A DNA stretch of 64,000 nucleotides from Xylocopa sonorina (taxonomy: Eukaryota; Arthropoda; Insecta; Hymenoptera; Apidae): assembly GCF_050948175.1 (NCBI RefSeq), contig NW_027490171.1, forward strand, positions 744,001-808,000. Reading direction: 5' to 3'. Below the pieces are notes generated by a model, which did not search any database, had not been told where the DNA came from, and was given only the letters and a program-made list of their open reading frames with translations. How positions within the stretch are numbered: the first letter of the stretch is position 1; the number at the start of each line of letters is the position of its first letter. This document shows, in pieces, positions 1-12,500 of the stretch. Position numbers and translations under genes: made by a program.

Positions 1-92
1 TCTCATTTCTATATTTCATGGTAAGATATAATATGATTTGCGAAGTGTTATGTATTCCTCGTCTACACTTCAAATGAATGTAAATGCGACAC

Positions 93-106
93 TTCCTTGC
101 AAGGAA
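93..106. other. 14-bp perfect palindrome, one per monomer (example)
   Basis: TTCCTTGCAAGGAA is its own reverse complement. It occupies monomer bases 93-106 and recurs in a large share of monomers. Common variants change only the centre (TTCCT-TGCT-AGGAA and TTCCT-CGCT-AGGAA), so 5-bp arms remain, or break one pair (TTCTTTGCAAGGAA). The ten 128-bp monomers lack the site entirely. The symmetry is seen directly. Any role in protein binding or cruciform extrusion is inference. Confidence 0.85.
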
Positions 107-163
107 ATAGCGTTTGCAAATGTCTACCTATCGTAGCAATAGTGTTCTAATGCTTCTTGAAAC

Positions 164-173
164 GCGATATCGC
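164..173. other. 10-bp palindrome GCGATATCGC (example)
   Basis: This is a perfect palindrome at monomer bases 164-173, containing GATATC and three of the nine CpGs. Where base 163 is T (for example near 27,655, 29,222 and 39,906) it grows to the 14-bp palindrome ATGCGATATCGCAT, which runs into the next monomer. It is lost in the variants reading GAGATATTGC or GCTATATTGC. Confidence 0.85.
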
Positions 174-297
174 ATCTCATTTCTATGTTTCATGATAAGA
201 TATAATATGATTTGCGAAGTGTCATGTATTCCTCGTCTACACTTCAAATGAATGTAAATGCGACACTTCCTTGCAAGGAAATAGCGTTTGCAGATGT

Positions 298-310
298 CTA
301 CGTATCGTAG
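298..310. other. Small hairpin CTACG-TAT-CGTAG (example)
   Basis: Monomer bases 124-136 form a 5-bp inverted repeat around a 3-base loop. It is intact in consensus-like monomers and, with loop TGT, in the ten truncated monomers. It is broken by three common variants: CTACCTATCGTAG, CTAGGTATCGTAG and CTACGTATCGAAG. In region I the first of these also makes the minus-strand stop codons that end the open frames. Confidence 0.75.
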
Positions 311-2610
311 CAATAGAGTTCTAATGCTTCTTAAAACGCGATATCGCATCTCATTTCTATGTTTCATGGTAAGATATAATATGACTTGCGAAGTGTTATG
401 TATTCCTCGTCTACACTTCAAATGAATGTAAATGCGACACTTCCTTGCTAGGAAATAGCGTCTGCAGATGTCTAGGTATCGTAGCAATAGAGTTCTAATG
501 CTTCTTAAAACGCGATATCGCATCTCATTTCTATATTTCATGGTAAGATATAATATGATTTGCGAAGTGTTATGTATTCCTCGTCTACACTTCAAATGAA
601 TGTAAATGCGACACTTCCTTGCAAGGAAATAGCGTTTGCAAATGTCTACCTATCGTAGCAATAGTGTTCTAATGCTTCTTGAAACGCGATATCGCATCTC
701 ATTTCTATGTTTCATGATAAGATATAATATGATTTGCGAAGTGTCATGTATTCCTCGTCTACACTTCAAATGAATGTAAATGCGACACTTCCTTGCAAGG
801 AAATAGCGTTTGCAGATGTCTACGTATCGTAGCAATAGAGTTCTAATGCTTCTTAAAACGCGATATCGCATCTCATTTCTATGTTTCATGGTAAGATATA
901 ATATGATTTGCGAAGTGTTATGTATTCCTCTTCTACACTTCAAATGAATGTAAATGCGACACTTCCTTGCAAGGAAATAGCGTTTGCAAATGTCTACCTA
1001 TCGTAGCAATAGTGTTCTAATGCTTCTTAAAACGCGATATCGCATCTCATTTTTATGTTTCATGATAAGATATAATATGATTTGCGAAGTGTCATGTATT
1101 CCTCGTCTACACCTCAAATGAATGTAAATGCGACACTTCCTTGCAAGGAAATAGCGTTTCCAGATGTCTACGTATCGTAGCAATAGAGTTGCAATGCTTC
1201 TTAAAACGCGATATCGCATCTCATTTCTATGTTTAATGGTAAGATATAATATGATTTGCGAAGTGTTATGTATTCCTCGTCTACACATCAACTGAATGTA
1301 AATGCGACACTTCCTTGCAAGGAAATAGCGTTTGCAAATGTCTACCTATCGTAGCAATAGTGTTCTAATGCTTCTTAAAACGCGATATCGCATCTCATTT
1401 CTATGTTTCATGATAAGATATAATATGATTTGCGAAGTGTCATGTGTTCCTCGTCTACACTTCAAATAAATGTAAATGCGACACTTCCTTGCAAGGAAAT
1501 AGCGTTTGCAGATGTCTACGTATCGTAGCAATAGAGTTCTAATGCTTCTTAAAACGCGATATCGCATCTCATTTCTATGTTTCATGGTAAGATATAATAT
1601 GATTTGCGAAGTGTTATGTATTCCTCGTCTACACATCAAATGAATGTAAATGCGACACTTCTTTGCAAGGAAATAGCGTTTGCAGATGTCTACGTATCGT
1701 AGCAATAGAGTTCTTATGATTCTTAAAACGCGATATCGCATCTCATTTCTATGTTTCATGGTAAGATATAATATTATTTGCGAAGTGTCATGTATTCCTC
1801 GTCTACACTTCAAATAAATGTAAATGCGACACTTCCTTGCAAGGAAATAGCGTTTGCAGATGTCTACGTATCGTAGCAATAGAGTTCTAATGCTTCTTAA
1901 AACGCGATATCGCATCTCATTTCTATGTTTCATGGTAAGATATAATATGATTTGCGAAGTGTTATGTATTCCTCGTCTACACTTCAAATGAATGTAAATG
2001 CGACACTTCTTTGCAAGGGAATAGCGTTTGCAAATGTCTACGTATCGTAGCAATAGAGTTCTAATGCTTCTTAAAACGCGATATCGCATCTCATTTCTAT
2101 GTTTCATGGTAAGATATAATATGATTTGCGAAGTGTTGTGTATTCCTCGTCTACACATCAACTGAATGTAAATGCGACACTTCCTTGCAAGGAAATATCG
2201 CTAGCAGATGTCTACGTATCGTAGCAATAGAGTTCTTATGATTCTTAAAACGCGATATCGCATCTCATTTCTATGTTTCATGGTAAGATATAATATGATT
2301 TGCGAAGTGTTATGTATTCCTCGTCTACACTTCAAATGAATGTAAATGCGACACTTCTTTGCAAGGAAATAGCGTTTGCAGATGTCTACGTATCGTAGCA
2401 ATAGAGTTCTTATGATTCTTAAAACGCGATATCGCATCTCATTTCAATGTTTCATGGTAAGATATAATATTATTTGCGAAGTGTTATGTATTCCTCGTCT
2501 ACACATCAAATGAATGTAAATGCGACACTTCCTTGCAAGGAAATAGCGTTTGCAGATGTCTACGTATCGAAGCAATAGAGTTCAAATGCTTCTTAAAACG
2601 AGATATTGCA

Positions 2611-5600
2611 TCTCATATCTATGTTTCATGATAAGATATAATATTCATTGTGAAGTGTTATGCATTCCTCGTCTACGATTCAAATGAATGTAAATGCGAC
2701 ACTTCTTTGCAAGGAAATAGCGTTTGCAGATGTCTACGTATCGTAGCAATAGAGTTCTAATGCTTCTTAAAACGCGATATCGCATCTCATTTCTGTGTTT
2801 CATGGTAAGATATAATATGATTTGCGAAGTGTTATGTATTCCTCTTCTACACTTCAAGTGAATGTAAATGCGACACTTCCTTGCAAGGAAATAGCGTTTG
2901 CAAATGTCTACCTATCGTAGCAATAGCGTTCTAATGCTTCTTAAAACGCGATATCGCATCTCATTTTTATGTTTCATGATAAGATATAATATGATTTGCG
3001 AAGTGTCATGTATTCCTCGCCTACACATCAAATGAATGTAAATGCGACACTTCCTTGCAAGGAAATAGCGTTTGCAGATGTCTACGTATCGTAGCAATAG
3101 AGTTCTAATGCTTCTTAAAACGCGATATCGCATCTCATTTCTATGTTTCATGGTAAGATATAATATGACTTGCGAAGTGTTATGTATTCCTCGTCTACAC
3201 TTCAAATGAATGTAAATGCGACACTTCCTTGCTAGGAAATAGCGTCTGCAGATGTCTAGGTATCGTAGCAATAGAGTTCTAATGCTTCTTAAAACGCGAT
3301 ATCGCATCTCATTTCTATATTTCATGGTAAGATATAATATGATTTGCGAAGTGTTATGTATTCCTCGTCTACACTTCAAATGAATGTAAATGCGACACTT
3401 CCTTGCAAGGAAATAGCGTTTGCAAATGTCTACCTATCGTAGCAATAGTGTTCTAATGCTTCTTGAAACGCGATATCGCATCTCATTTCTATGTTTCATG
3501 ATAAGATATAATATGATTTGCGAAGTGTCATGTATTCCTCGTCTACACTTCAAATGAATGTAAATGCGACACTTCCTTGCAAGGAAATAGCGTTTGCAGA
3601 TGTCTACGTATCGTAGCAATAGAGTTCTAATGCTTCTTAAAACGCGATATCGCATCTCATTTCTATGTTTCATGGTAAGATATAATATGACTTGCGAAGT
3701 GTTATGTATTCCTCGTCTACACTTCAAATGAATGTAAATGCGACACTTCCTTGCTAGGAAATAGCGTCTGCAGATGTCTAGGTATCGTAGCAATAGAGTT
3801 CTAATGCTTCTTAAAACGCGATATCGCATCTCATTTCTATATTTCATGGTAAGATATAATATGATTTGCGAAGTGTTATGTATTCCTCGTCTACACTTCA
3901 AATGAATGTAAATGCGACACTTCCTTGCAAGGAAATAGCGTTTGCAAATGTCTACCTATCGTAGCAATAGTGTTCTAATGCTTCTTGAAACGCGATATCG
4001 CATCTCATTTCTATGTTTCATGATAAGATATAATATGATTTGCGAAGTGTCATGTATTCCTCGTCTACACTTCAAATGAATGTAAATGCGACACTTCCTT
4101 GCAAGGAAATAGCGTTTGCAGATGTCTACGTATCGTAGCAATAGAGTTCTAATGCTTCTTAAAACGCGATATCGCATCTCATTTCTATGTTTCATGGTAA
4201 GATATAATATGATTTGCGAAGTGTTATGTATTCCTCTTCTACACTTCAAATGAATGTAAATGCGACACTTCCTTGCAAGGAAATAGCGTTTGCAAATGTC
4301 TACCTATCGTAGCAATAGTGTTCTAATGCTTCTTAAAACGCGATATCGCATCTCATTTTTATGTTTCATGATAAGATATAATATGATTTGCGAAGTGTCA
4401 TGTATTCCTCGTCTACACCTCAAATGAATGTAAATGCGACACTTCCTTGCAAGGAAATAGCGTTTCCAGATGTCTACGTATCGTAGCAATAGAGTTGCAA
4501 TGCTTCTTAAAACGCGATATCGCATCTCATTTCTATGTTTAATGGTAAGATATAATATGATTTGCGAAGTGTTATGTATTCCTCGTCTACACATCAACTG
4601 AATGTAAATGCGACACTTCCTTGCAAGGAAATAGCGTTTGCAAATGTCTACCTATCGTAGCAATAGTGTTCTAATGCTTCTTAAAACGCGATATCGCATC
4701 TCATTTCTATGTTTCATGATAAGATATAATATGATTTGCGAAGTGTCATGTATTCCTCGTCTACACTTCAAATAAATGTAAATGCGACACTTCCTTGCAA
4801 GGAAATAGCGTTTGCAGATGTCTACGTATCGTAGCAATAGAGTTCTAATGCTTCTTAAAACGCGATATCGCATCTCATTTCTATGTTTCATGGTAAGATA
4901 TAATATGATTTGCGAAGTGTTATGTATTCCTCGTCTACACATCAAATGAATGTAAATGCGACACTTCTTTGCAAGGAAATAGCGTTTGCAGATGTCTACG
5001 TATCGTAGCAATAGAGTTCTTATGATTCTTAAAACGCGATATCGCATCTCATTTCTATGTTTCATGGTAAGATATAATATTATTTGCGAAGTGTCATGTA
5101 TTCCTCGTCTACACTTCAAATAAATGTAAATGCGACACTTCCTTGCAAGGAAATAGCGTTTGCAGATGTCTACGTATCGTAGCAATAGAGTTCTAATGCT
5201 TCTTAAAACGCGATATCGCATCTCATTTCTATGTTTCATGGTAAGATATAATATGATTTGCGAAGTGTTATGTATTCCTCGTCTACACTTCAAATGAATG
5301 TAAATGCGACACTTCTTTGCAAGGGAATAGCGTTTGCAAATGTCTACGTATCGTAGCAATAGAGTTCTAATGCTTCTTAAAACGCGATATCGCATCTCAT
5401 TTCTATGTTTCATGGTAAGATATAATATGATTTGCGAAGTGTTGTGTATTCCTCGTCTACACATCAACTGAATGTAAATGCGACACTTCCTTGCAAGGAA
5501 ATATCGCTAGCAGATGTCTACGTATCGTAGCAATAGAGTTCTTATGATTCTTAAAACGCGATATCGCATCTCATTTCTATGTTTCATGGTAAGATATAAT

Positions 5601-6612
5601 ATGATTTGCGAAGTGTTATGTATTCCTCGTCTACACTTCAAATGAATGTAAATGCGACACTTCTTTGCAAGGAAATAGCGTTTGCAGATGTCTACGTATC
5701 GTAGCAATAGAGTTCTTATGATTCTTAAAACGCGATATCGCATCTCATTTCAATGTTTCATGGTAAGATATAATATGATTTGCGAAGTGTTATGTATTCC
5801 TCGTCTACACTTCAAATAAATGTAAATGCGACACTTCCTTGCAAGGAAATAGCGTTTGCAGATGTCTACGTATCGTAGCAATAGAGTTCTAATGCTTCTT
5901 AAAACGCGATATCGCATCTCATTTCTATGTTTCATGGTAAGATATAATATGATTTGCGAAGTGTTATGTATTCCTCGTCTACACTTCAAATGAATGTAAA
6001 TGCGACACTTCTTTGCAAGGGAATAGCGTTTGCAAATGTCTACGTATCGTAGCAATAGAGTTCTAATGCTTCTTAAAACGCGATATCGCATCTCATTTCT
6101 ATGTTTCATGGTAAGATATAATATGACTTGCGAAGTGTTCTGTATTCCTCGTCTACACTTCAAATGAATGTAAATGCGACACTTCCTTGCTAGGAAATAG
6201 CGTCTGCAGATGTCTAGGTATCGTAGCAATAGAGTTCTAATGCTCCTTAAAACGCGATATCGCATCTCATTTCTATGTTTCATGGTAAGATATAATATGA
6301 TTTGCGAAGTGTTATGTATTCCTCGTCTACACTTCAAATGAATGTAAATGCGACACTTCTTTGCAAGGAAATAGCGTTTGCAGATGTCTACGTATCGTAG
6401 CAATAGAGTTCTTATGATTCTTAAAACGCGATATCGCATCTCATTTCAATGTTTCATGGTAAGATATAATATTATTTGCGAAGTGTTATGTATTCCTCGT
6501 CTACACATCAAATGAATGTAAATGCGACACTTCCTTGCAAGGAAATAGCGTTTGCAGATGTCTACGTATCGAAGCAATAGAGTTCAAATGCTTCTTAAAA
6601 CGAGATATTGCA
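2611..6612. repeat. Region I HOR copy 1, 23 monomers (4,002 bp)
   Basis: Delimited by two occurrences of the type-B monomer (the monomers starting at 2,611 and 6,613, with TCTCATATCT after GAGATATTGCA). Compared with the copies that follow, it lacks about five monomers soon after the marker (the segment present at 6,647-7,729 is reduced to 2,645-2,857). It carries four extra monomers at about 5,750-6,445 relative to the tail at 1-2,610. Both changes are whole multiples of 174 bp. Confidence 0.85.
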
Positions 6613-9570
6613 TCTCATATCTATGTTTCATGATAAGATATAATATTCATTGTGAAGTGTTATGCATTCCTCGTCTACGATTCAAATGAATGTAAATGCG
6701 ACACTTCTTTGCAAGGAAATAGCGTTTGCAGATGTCTACGTATCGTAGCAATAGAGTTCTTATGATTCTTAAAACGCGATATCGCATCTCATTTCTATGT
6801 TTCATGGTAAGATATAATATGATTTGCGAAGTGTTATGCTTTCCTCGTCTACACATCAAATGAATGTAAATGCGACACTTCCTTGCAAGGAAATAGCGTT
6901 TGGAGATGTCTACGTATCGTAGCAATAGAGTTCTAATGCTTCTTAAAACGCGATATCGCATCTCATTTCTATGTTTCATGGTAAGATATAATATGACTTG
7001 CGAAGTGTTATGTATTCCTCGTCTACACTTCAAATGAATGTAAATGCGACACTTCCTTGCTAGGAAATAGCGTCTGCAGATGTCTAGGTATCGTAGCAAT
7101 AGAGTTCTAATGCTCCTTAAAACGCGATATCGCATCTCATTTCTATGTTTCATGGTAAGATATAATATGATTTGCGAAGTGTTATATATTCCTCGTCTAC
7201 ACTTCAAATGAATGTAAATGCGACACTTCCTTGCAAGGAAATAGCGTTTGCAAATTTCTACGTATCGTAGCAATAGAGTTCTAATGCTTCTTAAAACGCG
7301 ATATCGCATCTCATTTCTATGTTTCATGGTAAGATATAATATGATTTGCGAAGTGTTATGTTTTCCTCTTCTACACTTCAAATGAATGTGAATGCGACAC
7401 TTTCTCGCTAGGAAATAGCGTTTGCAGATGCCTACGTATCGTAGCAATAGATTTCTAATGCTTCTTAAAACGCGAGATCGCATCCCATTTCTATGTTTCA
7501 TGGTAAGGTATAAAATGATTTGCGAAGTGTTATGTATTCCTCGTCTACACTTCAAATGAATGTAAATGCGACACTTCCTTGCTAGGAAATAGCGTCTGCA
7601 GATGTCTAGGTATCGTAGCAATAGAGTTCTAATGCTTCTTAAAACGCGATATCGCATCTCATTTCTATGTTTCAGGGTAAGATATAATATGATTTGCGAA
7701 GTGTTATGTATTCCTCGTCTACACTTCAAATGAATGTAAATGCGACACTTCCTTGCAAGGAAATAGCGTTTGCAAATGTCTACCTATCGTAGCAATAGTG
7801 TTCTAATGCTTCTTGAAACGCGATATCGCATCTCATTTCTATGTTTCATGATAAGATATAATATGATTTGCGAAGTGTCATGTATTCCTCGTCTACACTT
7901 CAAATGAATGTAAATGCGACACTTCCTTGCAAGGAAATAGCGTTTGCAGATGTCTACGTATCGTAGCAATAGAGTTCTAATGCTTCTTAAAACGCGATAT
8001 CGCATCTCATTTCTATGTTTCATGGTAAGATATAATATGACTTGCGAAGTGTTATGTATTCCTCGTCTACACTTCAAATGAATGTAAATGCGACACTTCC
8101 TTGCTAGGAAATAGCGTCTGCAGATGTCTAGGTATCGTAGCAATAGAGTTCTAATGCTTCTTAAAACGCGATATCGCATCTCATTTCTATATTTCATGGT
8201 AAGATATAATATGATTTGCGAAGTGTTATGTATTCCTCGTCTACACTTCAAATGAATGTAAATGCGACACTTCCTTGCAAGGAAATAGCGTTTGCAAATG
8301 TCTACCTATCGTAGCAATAGTGTTCTAATGCTTCTTGAAACGCGATATCGCATCTCATTTCTATGTTTCATGATAAGATATAATATGATTTGCGAAGTGT
8401 CATGTATTCCTCGTCTACACTTCAAATGAATGTAAATGCGACACTTCCTTGCAAGGAAATAGCGTTTGCAGATGTCTACGTATCGTAGCAATAGAGTTCT
8501 AATGCTTCTTAAAACGCGATATCGCATCTCATTTCTATGTTTCATGGTAAGATATAATATGATTTGCGAAGTGTTATGTATTCCTCTTCTACACTTCAAA
8601 TGAATGTAAATGCGACACTTCCTTGCAAGGAAATAGCGTTTGCAAATGTCTACCTATCGTAGCAATAGTGTTCTAATGCTTCTTAAAACGCGATATCGCA
8701 TCTCATTTTTATGTTTCATGATAAGATATAATATGATTTGCGAAGTGTCATGTATTCCTCGTCTACACCTCAAATGAATGTAAATGCGACACTTCCTTGC
8801 AAGGAAATAGCGTTTCCAGATGTCTACGTATCGTAGCAATAGAGTTGCAATGCTTCTTAAAACGCGATATCGCATCTCATTTCTATGTTTAATGGTAAGA
8901 TATAATATGATTTGCGAAGTGTTATGTATTCCTCGTCTACACATCAACTGAATGTAAATGCGACACTTCCTTGCAAGGAAATAGCGTTTGCAAATATCTA
9001 CCTATCGTAGCAATAGTGTTCTAATGCTTCTTAAAACGCGATATCGCATCTCATTTCTATGTTTCATGATAAGATATAATATGATTTGCGAAGTGTCATG
9101 TATTCCTCGTCTACACTTCAAATAAATGTAAATGCGACACTTCCTTGCAAGGAAATAGCGTTTGCAGATGTCTACGTATCGTAGCAATAGAGTTCTAATG
9201 CTTCTTAAAACGCGATATCGCATCTCATTTCTATGTTTCATGGTAAGATATAATATGATTTGCGAAGTGTTATGTATTCCTCGTCTACACATCAAATGAA
9301 TGTAAATGCGACACTTCTTTGCAAGGAAATAGCGTTTGCAGATGTCTACGTATCGTAGCAATAGAGTTCTTATGATTCTTAAAACGCGATATCGCATCTC
9401 ATTTCAATGTTTCATGGTAAGATATAATATTATTTGCGAAGTGTTATGTATTCCTCGTCTACACATCAAATGAATGTAAATGCGACACTTCCTTGCAAGG
9501 AAATAGCGTTTGCAGATGTCTACGTATCGAAGCAATAGAGTTCAAATGCTTCTTAAAACGAGATATTGCA
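6613..9570. repeat. Region I HOR copy 2, 17 monomers (2,958 bp)
   Basis: The shortest marker-to-marker copy. The first block (about 6,647-7,729) is the same as at 9,605-10,687, offset 2,958 bp, including rare variants such as CGTTTGGAGATG and TTTCTCGCTAGG. Near the end (about 9,175-9,400) it jumps directly to the terminal monomers and skips about eight monomers present in the neighbouring copies. Confidence 0.86.
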
Positions 9571-12500
9571 TCTCATATCTATGTTTCATGATAAGATATA
9601 ATATTCATTGTGAAGTGTTATGCATTCCTCGTCTACGATTCAAATGAATGTAAATGCGACACTTCTTTGCAAGGAAATAGCGTTTGCAGATGTCTACGTA
9701 TCGTAGCAATAGAGTTCTTATGATTCTTAAAACGCGATATCGCATCTCATTTCTATGTTTCATGGTAAGATATAATATGATTTGCGAAGTGTTATGCTTT
9801 CCTCGTCTACACATCAAATGAATGTAAATGCGACACTTCCTTGCAAGGAAATAGCGTTTGGAGATGTCTACGTATCGTAGCAATAGAGTTCTAATGCTTC
9901 TTAAAACGCGATATCGCATCTCATTTCTATGTTTCATGGTAAGATATAATATGACTTGCGAAGTGTTATGTATTCCTCGTCTACACTTCAAATGAATGTA
10001 AATGCGACACTTCCTTGCTAGGAAATAGCGTCTGCAGATGTCTAGGTATCGTAGCAATAGAGTTCTAATGCTCCTTAAAACGCGATATCGCATCTCATTT
10101 CTATGTTTCATGGTAAGATATAATATGATTTGCGAAGTGTTATATATTCCTCGTCTACACTTCAAATGAATGTAAATGCGACACTTCCTTGCAAGGAAAT
10201 AGCGTTTGCAAATTTCTACGTATCGTAGCAATAGAGTTCTAATGCTTCTTAAAACGCGATATCGCATCTCATTTCTATGTTTCATGGTAAGATATAATAT
10301 GATTTGCGAAGTGTTATGTTTTCCTCTTCTACACTTCAAATGAATGTGAATGCGACACTTTCTCGCTAGGAAATAGCGTTTGCAGATGCCTACGTATCGT
10401 AGCAATAGATTTCTAATGCTTCTTAAAACGCGAGATCGCATCCCATTTCTATGTTTCATGGTAAGGTATAAAATGATTTGCGAAGTGTTATGTATTCCTC
10501 GTCTACACTTCAAATGAATGTAAATGCGACACTTCCTTGCTAGGAAATAGCGTCTGCAGATGTCTAGGTATCGTAGCAATAGAGTTCTAATGCTTCTTAA
10601 AACGCGATATCGCATCTCATTTCTATGTTTCAGGGTAAGATATAATATGATTTGCGAAGTGTTATGTATTCCTCGTCTACACTTCAAATGAATGTAAATG
10701 CGACACTTCCTTGCAAGGAAATAGCGTTTGCAAATGTCTACCTATCGTAGCAATAGTGTTCTAATGCTTCTTGAAACGCGATATCGCATCTCATTTCTAT
10801 GTTTCATGATAAGATATAATATGATTTGCGAAGTGTCATGTATTCCTCGTCTACACTTCAAATGAATGTAAATGCGACACTTCCTTGCAAGGAAATAGCG
10901 TTTGCAGATGTCTACGTATCGTAGCAATAGAGTTCTAATGCTTCTTAAAACGCGATATCGCATCTCATTTCTATGTTTCATGGTAAGATATAATATGACT
11001 TGCGAAGTGTTATGTATTCCTCGTCTACACTTCAAATGAATGTAAATGCGACACTTCCTTGCTAGGAAATAGCGTCTGCAGATGTCTAGGTATCGTAGCA
11101 ATAGAGTTCTAATGCTTCTTAAAACGCGATATCGCATCTCATTTCTATATTTCATGGTAAGATATAATATGATTTGCGAAGTGTTATGTATTCCTCGTCT
11201 ACACTTCAAATGAATGTAAATGCGACACTTCCTTGCAAGGAAATAGCGTTTGCAAATGTCTACCTATCGTAGCAATAGTGTTCTAATGCTTCTTGAAACG
11301 CGATATCGCATCTCATTTCTATGTTTCATGATAAGATATAATATGATTTGCGAAGTGTCATGTATTCCTCGTCTACACTTCAAATGAATGTAAATGCGAC
11401 ACTTCCTTGCAAGGAAATAGCGTTTGCAGATGTCTACGTATCGTAGCAATAGAGTTCTAATGCTTCTTAAAACGCGATATCGCATCTCATTTCTATGTTT
11501 CATGGTAAGATATAATATGATTTGCGAAGTGTTATGTATTCCTCTTCTACACTTCAAATGAATGTAAATGCGACACTTCCTTGCAAGGAAATAGCGTTTG
11601 CAAATGTCTACCTATCGTAGCAATAGTGTTCTAATGCTTCTTAAAACGCGATATCGCATCTCATTTTTATGTTTCATGATAAGATATAATATGATTTGCG
11701 AAGTGTCATGTATTCCTCGTCTACACCTCAAATGAATGTAAATGCGACACTTCCTTGCAAGGAAATAGCGTTTCCAGATGTCTACGTATCGTAGCAATAG
11801 AGTTGCAATGCTTCTTAAAACGCGATATCGCATCTCATTTCTATGTTTAATGGTAAGATATAATATGATTTGCGAAGTGTTATGTATTCCTCGTCTACAC
11901 ATCAACTGAATGTAAATGCGACACTTCCTTGCAAGGAAATAGCGTTTGCAAATGTCTACCTATCGTAGCAATAGTGTTCTAATGCTTCTTAAAACGCGAT
12001 ATCGCATCTCATTTCTATGTTTCATGATAAGATATAATATGATTTGCGAAGTGTCATGTATTCCTCGTCTACACTTCAAATAAATGTAAATGCGACACTT
12101 CCTTGCAAGGAAATAGCGTTTGCAGATGTCTACGTATCGTAGCAATAGAGTTCTAATGCTTCTTAAAACGCGATATCGCATCTCATTTCTATGTTTCATG
12201 GTAAGATATAATATGATTTGCGAAGTGTTATGTATTCCTCGTCTACACATCAAATGAATGTAAATGCGACACTTCTTTGCAAGGAAATAGCGTTTGCAGA
12301 TGTCTACGTATCGTAGCAATAGAGTTCTTATGATTCTTAAAACGCGATATCGCATCTCATTTCTATGTTTCATGGTAAGATATAATATTATTTGCGAAGT
12401 GTCATGTATTCCTCGTCTACACTTCAAATAAATGTAAATGCGACACTTCCTTGCAAGGAAATAGCGTTTGCAGATGTCTACGTATCGTAGCAATAGAGTT

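Larger units (their letters stand above)
1..2610. repeat. Region I, partial HOR copy (15 monomers)
   Basis: This is the tail of a higher-order repeat that starts left of the window. It aligns with 3,307 onward at an offset of 3,306 bp (19 monomers). The first monomer matches base for base, and rare variants such as AGATTTC-free CGTTTCCAGATG (about 1,160 and 4,466) and ATATCGCTAGCAG (about 2,205 and 5,511) line up. One clear difference is at 1,446 (G) against 4,752 (A). The alignment shifts where the next copy carries four extra monomers. Confidence 0.88.

Noticed and set aside
25..34. GATATAATAT in each monomer resembling a bacterial -10 box or a TATA box
   Set aside because: It recurs several hundred times in a satellite and there is no gene downstream. 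Weak transcription of the satellite is possible but not shown.
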